A DNA stretch of 28,874 nucleotides from JBBQSN01 sp038213835 (lineage in GTDB: Bacteria > Actinomycetota > Actinomycetes > Actinomycetales > CAWJMD01): contig JBBQSN010000017.1 of assembly GCA_038213835.1 (NCBI GenBank), forward strand, positions 1-28,874, given 5' to 3'. The notes below the pieces were generated by a model. That model searched no databases and was not told where the DNA came from. It saw nothing but the letters and a program-made list of their open reading frames with translations. Positions 1-8,382 of this stretch are shown here, piece after piece (positions within the stretch are counted from its first letter, which is position 1; each line of letters starts with the position of its first letter). The translations under genes and the position numbers were made by a program.

Positions 1-1182
1 GACCAGGTTGACCAGCTCCACCGGCACCGACTCGACCGGGAAGTCGGCCGCTTCCAGCCGGGCCAGCGACAGCAGGTCGTTGATGAGCCGCTCCAGGTTG
101 CCGGCCTCGGTGAGCATGGTCTGCCCGGCCCGCTGCGCGCCGTCCGCGTCGACCACGCCATCGGCTAGCGCCTCGGCGTACCCCTTCAACGACGTCAATG
201 GCGTACGCAGCTCGTGCGAGATCGACAGCAGGAAGTCCCGCTGCCGGCCCTCACTCGTGGTGAGCGCCGCGGCCAGCCCGTTGAGCGCGTTCGCCAGGTC
301 CTCGGCCTCGGCGAAGGGTTCGGGGGTCAGCCGGACCGAGCGGTCGCCGGCCGAGAGGCGCGCCGCGGCGGCGGCCGCGTTGCGGACCGGGCGGGCCAGG
401 CGGCGGGCGAGCAGCGTCCCGGCCAGGGCGCCGGCCAGGAGCCCGGCCAGCAGGGCGAGCAGCAGCCGGACGCCGGTCTGCCCGGTGAAGACCCGTTCGG
501 CGTCGGTGACCAGGACGATCCCGGCTCCGCCGGCCACGGCCCGCCCCTCGACGATCACCCGCCGCCCGTCGATGATCGCGGTGCCGTGCACGTCCTGACC
601 TTGCCCGATCGCGACGACGAAGCGTTTGGGCAGGCCGGCCGGGTTGGTCCGGCCGTCGCGGACGAGGTAGGCCGACACGCCCTGGGCCCGCAGGTTCTGC
701 ACGACCCGGGCGACACCGGTGGGCGTGACCCCGCCGCCCCGGACGTCGACCACCTCGGCCGCGAGGTTCGCCTTGCCGGCCAGGGCGGTCCGGGCCTCCG
801 CGTCCGAGGTGCGGACGGCGAGCGGGAACGCGACAGCCGCGGTCGCGAGCACCGAGATGAGCGCGGCGAGGCAGGTGGCGAGGACGGCTCGCGAGGTGAG
901 CGTCGCGAGGCGCCGCCTCCGTCGCGGCCGGCCGGCCGCCGCCGAGATCGCGGATCTCGGAGTATCGATGGGGGTCGTCGCGGCCGGCATGGTCGGATAC
1001 GGCGTGGTCAGGGGCTGGGTCCGGTCGGGGTGCGGCGCCCACTGCGGCGCGGTCTCCGCCGGCCACGGCTCGGCCGGCCACGGCTCGGCTGGCGACGGCT
1101 CGGCGGCGGCCGGGGACCACCGGGTTCCGGGGTCGGTGGGGTCCTCGTCGGCGGAGGGGAAGCCGTCAGGCGTCGGCGGCAT
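1..1182 (-). CDS. Two-component sensor histidine kinase, partial (3' end outside the window)
   Basis: Membrane sensor kinase that would phosphorylate the response regulator encoded just upstream. The reading frame is open from 1182 to the window edge (394 residues seen). The first ~90 residues are Pro/Ala/Trp-rich and end in an Arg cluster. A first membrane segment (~95-122) is followed by an extracytoplasmic domain of ~110 residues, a second membrane segment (~235-260) and a HAMP-like linker. The H-box SHELRTPLTSLKGYAEAL carries the phospho-acceptor His323. The N, G1 and G2 boxes of the ATPase domain would lie beyond the window. The start was chosen as ATG at 1180-1182, behind a GAGGTG Shine-Dalgarno. 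This overlaps the regulator's 3' end by 17 bp, which implies translational coupling. A later ATG (~991) would remove most of the Pro-rich tail. The family is certain; the signal is unknown. Confidence 0.92.
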   Translation of the reverse strand, partial: MPPTPDGFPSADEDPTDPGTRWSPAAAEPSPAEPWPAEPWPAETAPQWAPHPDRTQPLTTPYPTMPAATTPIDTPRSAISAAAGRPRRRRRLATLTSRAVLATCLAALISVLATAAVAFPLAVRTSDAEARTALAGKANLAAEVVDVRGGGVTPTGVARVVQNLRAQGVSAYLVRDGRTNPAGLPKRFVVAIGQGQDVHGTAIIDGRRVIVEGRAVAGGAGIVLVTDAERVFTGQTGVRLLLALLAGLLAGALAGTLLARRLARPVRNAAAAAARLSAGDRSVRLTPEPFAEAEDLANALNGLAAALTTSEGRQRDFLLSISHELRTPLTSLKGYAEALADGVVDADGAQRAGQTMLTEAGNLERLINDLLSLARLEAADFPVESVPVELVNLV

Positions 1183-1852
1183 AGCCGACACCTCGGATCG
1201 TGCGGACGATCGCGCCGGCCGGGCCCAGCTTTGCGCGCAGCTGGGCGACGTGGACGTCGACCGTGCGGGTGCCGGCCGCCGCCTGGTAGCCCCAGACCGC
1301 GCTGAGCAGCTGCTCGCGGGTGTGCACCTGGCCGGGCCGGCGAGCCAGGTGCGCCAGCAGGTCGAACTCGGTGGCGGTCAGGGTGATCTCGACCTCACCC
1401 ACCCGCACCCGGCGGGTGCCGAGGTCGACCACGACCTCGCCCACGACCAGCAGGTCGCCGACCGCGGACCCACCGCCGCGCCGCAGCACCGCGCGCACCC
1501 GGGCCACCAGCTCGCGCGGGCTGAACGGCTTGGTGACGTAGTCGTCGGCGCCGAGCTCGAGGCCGAGCACCCGGTCCACCTCGTCGTCGCGCGCGGTGAC
1601 CATCAGCACGGGCGTCGTGTCCCCGGCGGCCCGCAGCCGCCGGCAGACCTCGATGCCGTCGGTGCCGGGCAGCCCGACGTCGAGCAGCACGGCCACGGGA
1701 CGCTCGCGGCGCACGGCGGCCAGGGCGGCCTCGCCGTCACGCACGACGAGCGCGGTGAAGCCGTCCCGGCGCAGGTACAGGGTCACGACGTCGCTGATGG
1801 CCGGGTCGTCCTCCGCCACCAGGACCAGGCCGCGTCCGGGCTGGGTCGTCAC
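1166..1852 (-). CDS. OmpR/PhoB-family response regulator
   Basis: Cytoplasmic DNA-binding response regulator of 228 residues, the usual length for this family. The receiver domain (~8-120) has the acidic pocket E14/D15/D16, phospho-acceptor Asp58 in LLDVGLPG, Thr86 and Lys108 in VTKPF. The C-terminal winged helix (~130-228) has the family signature LTATEFDLLAHLARRPGQV and ends in VRTIRGVGY. The open frame extends further upstream, but GTG at 1850-1852 is preferred. It is preceded by GGGGAGG at good spacing and begins just before the receiver domain, while the upstream part reads like an out-of-frame Arg/Pro/Ser shadow. The kinase start overlaps its end, so the two form a cognate pair. The small secreted protein 73 bp upstream may be in the same operon. 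Confidence 0.96.
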   Translation of the reverse strand: MTTQPGRGLVLVAEDDPAISDVVTLYLRRDGFTALVVRDGEAALAAVRRERPVAVLLDVGLPGTDGIEVCRRLRAAGDTTPVLMVTARDDEVDRVLGLELGADDYVTKPFSPRELVARVRAVLRRGGGSAVGDLLVVGEVVVDLGTRRVRVGEVEITLTATEFDLLAHLARRPGQVHTREQLLSAVWGYQAAAGTRTVDVHVAQLRAKLGPAGAIVRTIRGVGYAADA

Positions 1853-1925
1853 CGTGAGAACCTCCCCGGCCGCCTGTCGGTCGACACCGCCCTGGTCCGG
1901 GCCGTGCTGGTGATGATGCCAGCGC

Positions 1926-2360
1926 TCAGGACGTCGAGCAGAGCAGCTCGGTGCGCTCGCGGGCGCGGGCCGTCCGCTCGACGACCCGGTCGACCACGAC
2001 CTCCATCCGGCCGGCGCGCTCGCGCAGCTGCTCGGCCAGCTCGGTCCGTCCCCTCTCCTCGGCAGGGTCGGCCCGGGTGCGCACCCTGGCGGCCGAGCCC
2101 CGGGTCGAGGCGTCGCCCCGCACCCGCTCGACGACCTGCTCGGCACGCTCCTGTCGGCGCGGGCCGATCTCGGTGCACCAGCGCTCGACCTGCTCGGCCG
2201 GCACCGTGATCGTGACCGAGCCGTCGGGGTTGCGGACGGCGGAGCGCTCGGGCTCGGTGGCGGCGGAGGCCACCGCGGCGCCGGACGCGACCAGCGTGGT
2301 GGCGAGCAGGGTGGCGACGGCGAGCCGACGGGACGGGCGGTGCGTGGTCGTGGGGATCAC
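1926..2360 (-). CDS. Small secreted protein upstream of the two-component system
   Basis: A 144-residue protein of no family I recognise. It has a clear Sec signal peptide: an Arg-containing N-region, a hydrophobic stretch LAVATLLATTLVASGAAVA and an AxA-type cleavage site near residues 32-34. The mature part is short and highly charged (Arg/Glu rich) and looks mostly helical. It has two cysteines, one in RWCTEIG and one four residues from the end (LLCSTS), which could form a disulfide outside the cell. The start is GTG at 2358-2360 behind AGAGGAG. It lies 73 bp upstream of the regulator on the same strand. A role as a periplasmic accessory to the kinase, like CpxP or Spy in enterobacteria, is inference from position, size and charge only. 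Confidence 0.75.
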   Translation of the reverse strand: MIPTTTHRPSRRLAVATLLATTLVASGAAVASAATEPERSAVRNPDGSVTITVPAEQVERWCTEIGPRRQERAEQVVERVRGDASTRGSAARVRTRADPAEERGRTELAEQLRERAGRMEVVVDRVVERTARARERTELLCSTS

Positions 2361-2378
2361 GACGGGCTCCTCTCGGTG

Positions 2379-2433
2379 GCCGGCGCGGGTCGCCGGCGGT
2401 CACCCGAGGGTCGGGCCGCCCCGTGCGGGGCGG
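2379..2433 (-). terminator. Two adjacent hairpins after dxs
   Basis: Two perfect 7-bp GC stems lie in the 104-bp gap between dxs and the small secreted gene. The first is GCCGGCG/CGCCGGC (2379-2385 and 2391-2397, 5-nt loop). The second is CCGCCCC/GGGGCGG (2416-2422 and 2427-2433, 4-nt loop). Neither has a U-run, which is common for actinobacterial terminators. They probably end the dxs transcript. The first could instead affect the leader of the downstream gene. Confidence 0.45.
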
Positions 2434-2464
2434 GTCAGCGTCGTGTTCGGGTCGTGCAAGGCCC

Positions 2465-4360
2465 TCAGGTGAGGACGCGGCCCGAGCTGTCGTCGAGCCG
2501 GGCCACCCGGGAGGCGACGTCGCGGGCGACGGTCTGGGCGGTGAGTCCGATCTCCTCCAGGACGTCCTTGCGGGAGCCGTGGTCGAGGAAGGCGCAGGGG
2601 ATGCCGACGTCGTGCAGCGGCACGGTGATGGCGTGGTCGCGCATCTCCTGGGCCAGCCGGGCGCCCACGCCACCGACCCGGACGCCGTCCTCGACGGTGA
2701 CGACGAACCGGTGCGCGCGGACGAGGTCGAGCAGGGCCGGATCGACGGGCAGCACCCAGCGCGGGTCGACCACCGTGGTGGAGATACCTTGCGCCGCAAG
2801 CCGTTCACCGACCTCGAGCGCCATCGTGGCGAGCGACCCCACACTGACGACGAGGACGTCGTTGCTCTCGCCGCGGGCCAGGACGTCGACGCCGCCGACC
2901 CGCTCGATCGCCGGGATGTCGTCCGGCACCGAGTCGCGCGCGATCCGCAGCACGGTGGGGGCGTCATCGACCTCGACCGCCTCGCCGAGCTCCTCGGCCA
3001 GCCGGGTGGCGTCGCGCGGCGCGGCCACCCGGATGCCCGGGACCACCTGGAGGATCGACAGGTCCCACATGCCGTGGTGGCTGGCGCCGTCGGGTCCGGT
3101 GATCCCCGCGCGGTCCAGCACGAAGGTCACGCCGGCCTTGTGCAGGGCGACGTCCATGACGACCTGGTCGAAGGCCCGGTTGAGGAACGTGGCGTACACG
3201 GCCACGACCGGGTGCAGGCCGGTGTAGGCCAGGCCCGCGGCGCTGGTCACGGCGTGCTGCTCGGCGATGCCGACGTCGAAGACGCGCTCGGGGAACTCGG
3301 CGGCGAACCGGTGCAGGCCGGTCGGGATCATCATCGCGGCCGTGATCGCCACGACGTCGTCGCGCCGGCGACCGATCGCGACCAGCTCCTCGGAGAACTC
3401 CGCGGTCCACGATCGACCGGACCCGGAGACGGGGACACCGGTCTCGGGGTCGATCACGCCGACGGCATGGAACTGGTCGGCGAGGTCGGCGATGGCAGGC
3501 GGGTAGCCCTTGCCCTTGAGCGTGATGGCGTGGACGATCACCGGCCCGCCGTACGACTTCGCCTGTCGCAGAGCGCGTTCCATCGCGTGCACGTCGTGGC
3601 CGTCGACCGGGCCGACGTACTTCAGGCCGAGGTCCTCGAACATGCCCTGCGGCGCGACGACGTCCTTGATCCCCTTCTTGACGCCGTGCAGCGCCTCGAA
3701 CGCGAGGCGACCGGGCGGGCCGCTGCGCTGCAGCGTGTTCTTGCCCCAGTCCAGGAACCGCTCGTAGCCTCGAGTGGTGCGCAGGGTCGCGAGGTGGTGC
3801 GCGAGCCCGCCGATGGTGGGGGCGTAGGACCGCTCGTTGTCGTTGACGACGATCACGAGCCGTCGGTCGTGCCCGGTGGCGATGTTGTTCAGCGCCTCCC
3901 AGGCCATGCCGCCGGTGAGCGCGCCGTCGCCGATGACCGCCACGGTGGAACAGCCCCCCTGGCCGCGCAGCGCGCGGCCCTTGGCGATGCCGTCGGCCCA
4001 CGACAGCGACGACGAGGCGTGCGAGCTCTCGACGACGTCGTGCTCGGACTCGCCCCGGCTGGGGTAGCCGGACATGCCGCCACGCGTGCGCAGGCCGGAG
4101 AAGTCGCGGCGGCCGGTCAGCAGCTTGTGCACGTAGGACTGGTGCCCGGTGTCGAAGACCACGCTGTCGCTGGGGGAGTCGAACACGCGGTGGATCGCCA
4201 TCGTCAGCTCGACCACGCCGAGGTTCGGCCCGAGGTGCCCGCCGGTGCGGCTCACGGCGTCGATGAGGAAGGCGCGGATCTCCTGCGCGAGGGCCGGCAG
4301 CTGCTCAGGAGCCAGCTCCTTGAGCGCCGACGGACCGGTGATGCCCTCGAGCAGGCTCAC
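2465..4360 (-). CDS. dxs: 1-deoxy-D-xylulose-5-phosphate synthase
   Basis: Thiamine-diphosphate enzyme that condenses pyruvate with glyceraldehyde 3-phosphate to make DXP, the entry and rate-limiting step of the MEP isoprenoid pathway; DXP also feeds thiamine synthesis. The 631 residues match the family length. The N-terminal DXS signature GGHLGPNLGVVELT is present, followed by FDTGHQSYVHKLLTGR, the ThDP/Mg-binding GDGALTGG...NDN motif (~143-175), YVGPVDGHD, and the transketolase-type central domain with FDVGIAEQHAV, YATFLNRAFDQ and DRAGITGPDG. A transketolase C-terminal domain ends the protein. The start is GTG at 4358-4360, with GAGGAACGAG upstream inside a repeated element (see 4355-4422). 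A 204-bp leader with nested inverted repeats precedes it. No truncation is visible. Confidence 0.98.
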   Translation of the reverse strand: MSLLEGITGPSALKELAPEQLPALAQEIRAFLIDAVSRTGGHLGPNLGVVELTMAIHRVFDSPSDSVVFDTGHQSYVHKLLTGRRDFSGLRTRGGMSGYPSRGESEHDVVESSHASSSLSWADGIAKGRALRGQGGCSTVAVIGDGALTGGMAWEALNNIATGHDRRLVIVVNDNERSYAPTIGGLAHHLATLRTTRGYERFLDWGKNTLQRSGPPGRLAFEALHGVKKGIKDVVAPQGMFEDLGLKYVGPVDGHDVHAMERALRQAKSYGGPVIVHAITLKGKGYPPAIADLADQFHAVGVIDPETGVPVSGSGRSWTAEFSEELVAIGRRRDDVVAITAAMMIPTGLHRFAAEFPERVFDVGIAEQHAVTSAAGLAYTGLHPVVAVYATFLNRAFDQVVMDVALHKAGVTFVLDRAGITGPDGASHHGMWDLSILQVVPGIRVAAPRDATRLAEELGEAVEVDDAPTVLRIARDSVPDDIPAIERVGGVDVLARGESNDVLVVSVGSLATMALEVGERLAAQGISTTVVDPRWVLPVDPALLDLVRAHRFVVTVEDGVRVGGVGARLAQEMRDHAITVPLHDVGIPCAFLDHGSRKDVLEEIGLTAQTVARDVASRVARLDDSSGRVLT

Positions 4361-4422
4361 GGCTCGTTCCTCGCCACGAGCAGGACGCTGCGCCCGGTGG
4401 TTCGCTCGCTCCGCTCCTTCAC
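4355..4422 (-). repeat. 5' repeat element, copy A (dxs)
   Basis: One of three related elements. Read on the minus strand, it starts with a GAGCGGAGCGAGCGA tract and passes through a ~30-nt variable middle. It ends in GCGAGGAACGAGCC followed directly by the start GTGAGC of dxs. It therefore contains the ribosome-binding site and start codon. The other copies are at 19197-19258 and 22125-22195. Confidence 0.8.
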
Positions 4423-4435
4423 GGCGGCACGTCCT

Positions 4436-4500
4436 CTCGACTCGTGATCGCTGGGGTCATCGGAAGGGGTGCCGTCCGGCACCCGGGGTCACGAGTCTAG
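4436..4500. promoter_or_regulatory. Nested inverted repeats in the dxs leader / 3' side of the upstream gene
   Basis: Outer arms CTCGACTCGTGA (4436-4447) and TCACGAGTCTAG (4489-4500) pair over 12 bp with one mismatch. They enclose a perfect 7-bp hairpin GGGTGCC/GGCACCC (4467-4473 and 4478-4484, loop GTCC). On the minus strand, TAGACT inside the right arm (4494-4499) resembles a -10 box for dxs. The inner hairpin could terminate transcription from the 122-residue gene ending at 4565, or sit in the dxs 5' leader. Confidence 0.45.
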
Positions 4501-4564
4501 GCGGGACCCCCCGCACGGAGCCCGCCGGACCGGGCATGCGGGTGTGCAGATCCGGTGTCGACCC

Positions 4565-4933
4565 TCACAGCCGTGGGACGAAGACCTGCCCGCGCAGCGC
4601 CCGTTCCACCAGCTGGACCGACCCGGAGACGTCGGCGAGCCGCTGCTGCTCGGCGTCCAGCACCGCCAGGCCCTGCGCGACGACCGCCGTCGGCAGGTAC
4701 CCGGACAGATCGGCCCGCAGCGCCGCCCGCGCGCTCTGGGTGCCGGACTGCTGCGCCGACACCAGCCGGGCGGTCAGCCGCACCAGCAGCAGCGGGTGGC
4801 GTCCGAGCACGGGGTGGTCGCGGTACTCGTGCGGGCTCAGGTCGAGCAGCCAGGCGACGGCGCGGCGCTCCCAGCCGGGGGCACCCGGCGGCGGCACCTG
4901 CCGCGGCCAGCCCGGCGGCGTGTACGCGTCCAC
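4565..4933 (-). CDS. Conserved actinobacterial protein of unknown function
   Basis: A 122-residue soluble protein with no signal peptide or membrane segment. I recognise the N-terminal pattern DAYTPPGWPRQVPPPGAPGW followed by an AVAWLLDLSP-type stretch as a small protein conserved in actinomycetes, but no function is known to me. The body is helical and Arg/Leu/Ala-rich. The start is GTG at 4931-4933. A GGGGGA run sits almost against the codon, so ribosome binding looks atypical and translation may depend on the ROK gene ending only 31 bp upstream. It is probably the last gene of the debranching-enzyme/ROK transcript. Its presence near dxs is probably older than its tie to the sugar cassette (inference). 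Confidence 0.8.
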   Translation of the reverse strand: MDAYTPPGWPRQVPPPGAPGWERRAVAWLLDLSPHEYRDHPVLGRHPLLLVRLTARLVSAQQSGTQSARAALRADLSGYLPTAVVAQGLAVLDAEQQRLADVSGSVQLVERALRGQVFVPRL

Positions 4934-4964
4934 TCCCCCAGGATGCCTGTCGTCGGTCGACGGA

Positions 4965-6167
4965 TCAGACAGGGACCCGGTCGAGGAGGTCCTCGGACGC
5001 CAGCGGGGCCGTGGTCGGCAGGCTCGAGGCGAGCACCAGCGCCAGGGCGCCGAGGGTCTCGGCGCGGCGGCCCAGCCGGCTGGGGAGGATGTCGACCCTG
5101 CCGAGGGTGCCGGGCTTGCCCACCCGCTCGACGGCAGAGCGCACCGGGCCCAGCAGCAGCTCGCCGGCCTCGGCCAGCTGGCCGCCCACGACCACGACCT
5201 CGGGGTTCAACACGCTGCACAGCTGGCCGACCGCGAGGCCGATGGCGTGGCCGGCGTCGGCCACCACGCGCCGACAGCCGGCGTCCCCCGCGATCGCCCG
5301 CTCGACCATCTGCTCGGCGTCCATCACACCCTGGCTGGGGGCGAGCAGGCTGAGCAGGTGGCCGCTGCCGGCGACGGTCTCGAGGCAGCCGCGGTTGCCG
5401 CACCGGCAGATCGTCCCCGTCTCGTCGACCGTGACGTGGCCGATCTCGCCCGCGGTGCCGTGCGCCCCGCGATACAGCCGGCCGTCGAGCACCAGGCCCG
5501 CCCCGACGCCGGAGGCGACCTTGAGGTAGATGGCGTGCCGGCGGCCGCGGGCGGCGCCCCACGCCACCTCGCCGAGCGCGCCGACGTTGGCGTCGTTCTC
5601 GATCAGCACGGGCACCGACCAGGCCTGCTGGAACCGGGCCTGCAGGTCGGCGCCGGCCCAGCCCGGCAGGATCGTCTGGCCCTCGACCCGGTGGGTCTGC
5701 TGGTCGAGGGGGCCGGGGACGGCCACGCCCACGCCGAGGACGCGCTGGCCGTGGGCCTGGCCGTGCTCGGCGAGCAGCTCCTGCCCGAGCCGGCGGGAGG
5801 CCCGGACGACGGCGTCGACCGAGGCGTCCGAGTCGAGCTCGACGACGCGCTCGCCCAGCACCTGGTGGGCCAGGTCGGAGACGGCGACGCGCACGTGGGT
5901 GTGGCCCACGCCGATGCCGACGACGAGGCCGTTCTCACGGGCGAGGCCGACCACGCGACCGCGGCGGCCGGCGCCGTCGGAGAGCACCACGAGCCGTCCC
6001 GAGCCGGTGAGCTCGCGGACGATGGTCGAGACCGTGGCCGCCGACAGGCCGGTCGTGCGGGCGACGTCCGCCTGCGTGAGCTGGCCGTGCAGGCGCAGGA
6101 CGGAGACCACCCGCTCACGGTGCGCGAGTCGTAGCGATGACGGTGAACCCGGCGCCCTTGCCGTCAC
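4965..6167 (-). CDS. ROK-family transcriptional regulator
   Basis: Sugar-responsive regulator of 400 residues. The N-terminal winged helix (~15-65) contains TQADVARTTGLSAATVSTIV, typical of ROK repressors. The ROK sugar-kinase-like fold follows, with ENDANVGALGE (containing the catalytic-type Asp), GVGAGLVLDG, the His of GTAGEIGHV, and the zinc motif CRCGNRGCLE (~255-265). Since these motifs are intact, it can probably still bind a sugar. Whether it phosphorylates one is unknown. Its GTG start overlaps the stop of the debranching-like gene by 4 bp (GTGA), so it is co-translated with that enzyme. It likely acts on the sugar cassette together with the LacI regulator, which gives this cassette two regulators of different families. 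Confidence 0.95.
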   Translation of the reverse strand: MTARAPGSPSSLRLAHRERVVSVLRLHGQLTQADVARTTGLSAATVSTIVRELTGSGRLVVLSDGAGRRGRVVGLARENGLVVGIGVGHTHVRVAVSDLAHQVLGERVVELDSDASVDAVVRASRRLGQELLAEHGQAHGQRVLGVGVAVPGPLDQQTHRVEGQTILPGWAGADLQARFQQAWSVPVLIENDANVGALGEVAWGAARGRRHAIYLKVASGVGAGLVLDGRLYRGAHGTAGEIGHVTVDETGTICRCGNRGCLETVAGSGHLLSLLAPSQGVMDAEQMVERAIAGDAGCRRVVADAGHAIGLAVGQLCSVLNPEVVVVGGQLAEAGELLLGPVRSAVERVGKPGTLGRVDILPSRLGRRAETLGALALVLASSLPTTAPLASEDLLDRVPV

Positions 6168-8302
6168 GGGTCGAACAGACCCGTCGGCGCGAGCGCCCCC
6201 ACGCCATCACCTCGGACGGTGCCGGTGTGGTCGATGTCCCAGCGCAGCCCTGCGCCCTCGGCGACGACGACCTCGCCGTCGGCGTCGATCTCGACCGTGC
6301 ACGCCTGCCCTGCCACGACGAGCCCCTCGACCCGCAGCCGTCCGACCGGGCTCGGGCGCAGCGGACGCAACGTGGCCACGCCCGCCGGGACGTCGACCCG
6401 CAGGCCGAGCAGCACCTGGACGACGGCCACGGCCGAGGTCACCGACCAGGCCTGCGGGTGACACGCCGCCGGGTAGGGCACGGGCCGGCCGACCTCGGCC
6501 AGCGCGTCGCCGGACCACAGCTCGGGCAGCCGGTAGCCGAACGCCTCGGCCGCCTCGACCAGGCCGGCGAGCAGCGCGGCACCACGGTCGCCGAGGCCGG
6601 CCCGCGACAGCGCGAGCAGCGTGACCGCTGTGTCGTGCGGCCAGACCGAGCCGCAGTGGTAGCTGAGCGGGGCGTACCCGCCGGCCCGGTCGCTCATCGT
6701 CCGCAGCCCGAAGCCGGAGTCGTTGTCGGGGCCGGTGACCACGCCTGCCACCACAGCCTCCTCGTCGGGAGCGAGCAGGCCGGTGCCCGGCAGGTGGCCC
6801 ATGTTGCTGGCGACGGCATCGACCCGGGCCTTGTCGCCGTCCAGGGCCATCGCTGGGTAGCGGCCGGTGGGGCCATCGACCCAGAACGCCTCCGCGAAGC
6901 GGCTCCTCAGTCGGGCCGCGACCTCGCGGTACCCCGCCACGTCGAGGTCGCCGAACGCCTCCAGCAGGTCGGCGCCGTGCACGAGCGCCTCGTGCGCGTA
7001 CCCCTGCACCTCGGCCAGGGCGATCGGCGCCTCGGCCTGGCGGCCGTCGGCGAACCGGACCGAGTCGCCGCTGTCCGTCCAGCCCTGGTTGGCCAGCCCC
7101 GTGCCCTCGGTGTCGACGTACTCGAGCAGCCCGTCGCCGTCGGCGTCGCCCCACCGCACCACCCACTCCAGCGCGGCGCGCGCGGCCGGCACGAGCGCCC
7201 GCACCTCGTCGTCGGGCAGGCCCCAGCGCCACGCGTCGTGCAGCAGGCAGACGAACAGCGGGGTGGCGTCGACGGTGCCGTAGTAGACCGGCGGCAGGTG
7301 CGTGCCGGTGTCGTCCAGGACCGTGGCCGTCCGACGCAGCTCGTGCATGATCTTGCCCGGCTGCTGCTGGGTAGGGCCGTCGTGCTCGGTGCCCTGCAGG
7401 TCGGCCAGCGTGCGCAGGGTGCCGGCCGCGAGAGCGGTCCCGAGGGGCAGCGACATCCGTGCCGCCCAGATGCTGTCGCGGCCGAACAACGTGAGGTACC
7501 AGGGCGCGCCGGCCCCGGCGAAGACGTCATCGGGCCGCTCGGTGCGCACCATCCGCAGCGCGTCGAGGTCGGCCAGCGAGGCCTCGAACCAGCGGGCCAG
7601 CCGGCGGTCGTCGGCCCGCACGACCGGTCGGCCGAGCGTGCTGGCCGGAGCCGGCCCGACGACGCTGCCGGAGTCGCTCACGTCCAGGGTCCAGCCGAGC
7701 TCGAGCCGTCCTCGGGGGTCGACCGTGCCCTCCCAGCACACCTCGGCACCGCCCGGCACCGAGGTCGGCACCGCACCGGGCGCGGTCAGGGTCGCCGTGA
7801 CGCCGTCGGCCTCCCAGCGCACGTCCGCGGTGCCGACGACCGGGGTGAGGGGCTCTTCGGTGCGGCCCTGCTTGATGAGGTCCGTCGACACGTGGTCGGA
7901 GCCGAGCAGCAGCACGACCTGCACCGGGACCGGCCCGGTGGCCGTTGACGCGATCACGATCGACTCCTCGACCCGTCCCGGCGAGACCGAGCGGAGGCGG
8001 TCGACCCGGACGGACGGGTCGGGGACGACATCTCCGAGCTCGCGGAGCAGGCCGGTGAAACGCGCTGTGCTCGAACCGATCCGGCTGTGCGCCACGGGTT
8101 CCGGCTCGACCCCGCCGACCGTGAGGACGGCCGTGGACAGGGCCCGCAGGTCGGCGTGCAGCACCCCGTGGGCACCGGTGCCACGGAGCTGGCCGTCCGT
8201 GCCGGATGCCACCACGGTCGGGGCCGACAGGGTCAGGACGAGGTCATGCAGCGCCGGCTGGAGGGGCCTGGTCGCCGGTGTCGCGGGGACGTCCGGGCTC
8301 AT
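6164..8302 (-). CDS. Glycogen-debranching-type glycoside hydrolase (amylo-alpha-1,6-glucosidase-like)
   Basis: A 712-residue cytoplasmic enzyme with no signal peptide. An N-terminal beta-rich domain of the glycogen-debranching N-terminal type (~1-290, including LRGTGAHGVLHADLRALS) is followed by an (alpha/alpha)6 barrel with FGRDSIWAARMSLPLGTALA, PPVYYGTVDATPLFV, DADGDGLLEYVD, GWTDSGDS and SYHCGSVWPHDTAVTL. These are hallmarks of the actinobacterial debranching/trehalase-like family. It would hydrolyse an alpha-glucoside or other oligosaccharide brought in by the adjacent ABC importer; the exact substrate is not readable. The open frame continues upstream, but ATG at 8300-8302 is chosen because GGAGGAA lies ~9 nt ahead and the extension is Arg/Pro-rich noise over the operator. 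It is divergent from lacI and sits first in an operon with the ROK gene. Confidence 0.9.
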   Translation of the reverse strand: MSPDVPATPATRPLQPALHDLVLTLSAPTVVASGTDGQLRGTGAHGVLHADLRALSTAVLTVGGVEPEPVAHSRIGSSTARFTGLLRELGDVVPDPSVRVDRLRSVSPGRVEESIVIASTATGPVPVQVVLLLGSDHVSTDLIKQGRTEEPLTPVVGTADVRWEADGVTATLTAPGAVPTSVPGGAEVCWEGTVDPRGRLELGWTLDVSDSGSVVGPAPASTLGRPVVRADDRRLARWFEASLADLDALRMVRTERPDDVFAGAGAPWYLTLFGRDSIWAARMSLPLGTALAAGTLRTLADLQGTEHDGPTQQQPGKIMHELRRTATVLDDTGTHLPPVYYGTVDATPLFVCLLHDAWRWGLPDDEVRALVPAARAALEWVVRWGDADGDGLLEYVDTEGTGLANQGWTDSGDSVRFADGRQAEAPIALAEVQGYAHEALVHGADLLEAFGDLDVAGYREVAARLRSRFAEAFWVDGPTGRYPAMALDGDKARVDAVASNMGHLPGTGLLAPDEEAVVAGVVTGPDNDSGFGLRTMSDRAGGYAPLSYHCGSVWPHDTAVTLLALSRAGLGDRGAALLAGLVEAAEAFGYRLPELWSGDALAEVGRPVPYPAACHPQAWSVTSAVAVVQVLLGLRVDVPAGVATLRPLRPSPVGRLRVEGLVVAGQACTVEIDADGEVVVAEGAGLRWDIDHTGTVRGDGVGALAPTGLFDP

Positions 8303-8382
8303 CGGGAGATTCCTCCGGCTGGGGGGGCGGGGCGGCCACATCTTGACAGGTGCCGGGTTCCAGGGAAGGCTCCGGTCACGCG

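Noticed and set aside
2423..4447. A 674-codon open frame on the plus strand
   Set aside because: It is the antisense shadow of dxs. It is Asp/His/Gly/Arg-rich with no family motif, while the minus strand encodes a full-length, motif-complete enzyme.
4361..4564. Thiamine (TPP) riboswitch or tRNA-like element upstream of dxs
   Set aside because: None of the conserved TPP boxes or tRNA arms could be read; only the inverted repeats already listed are present.
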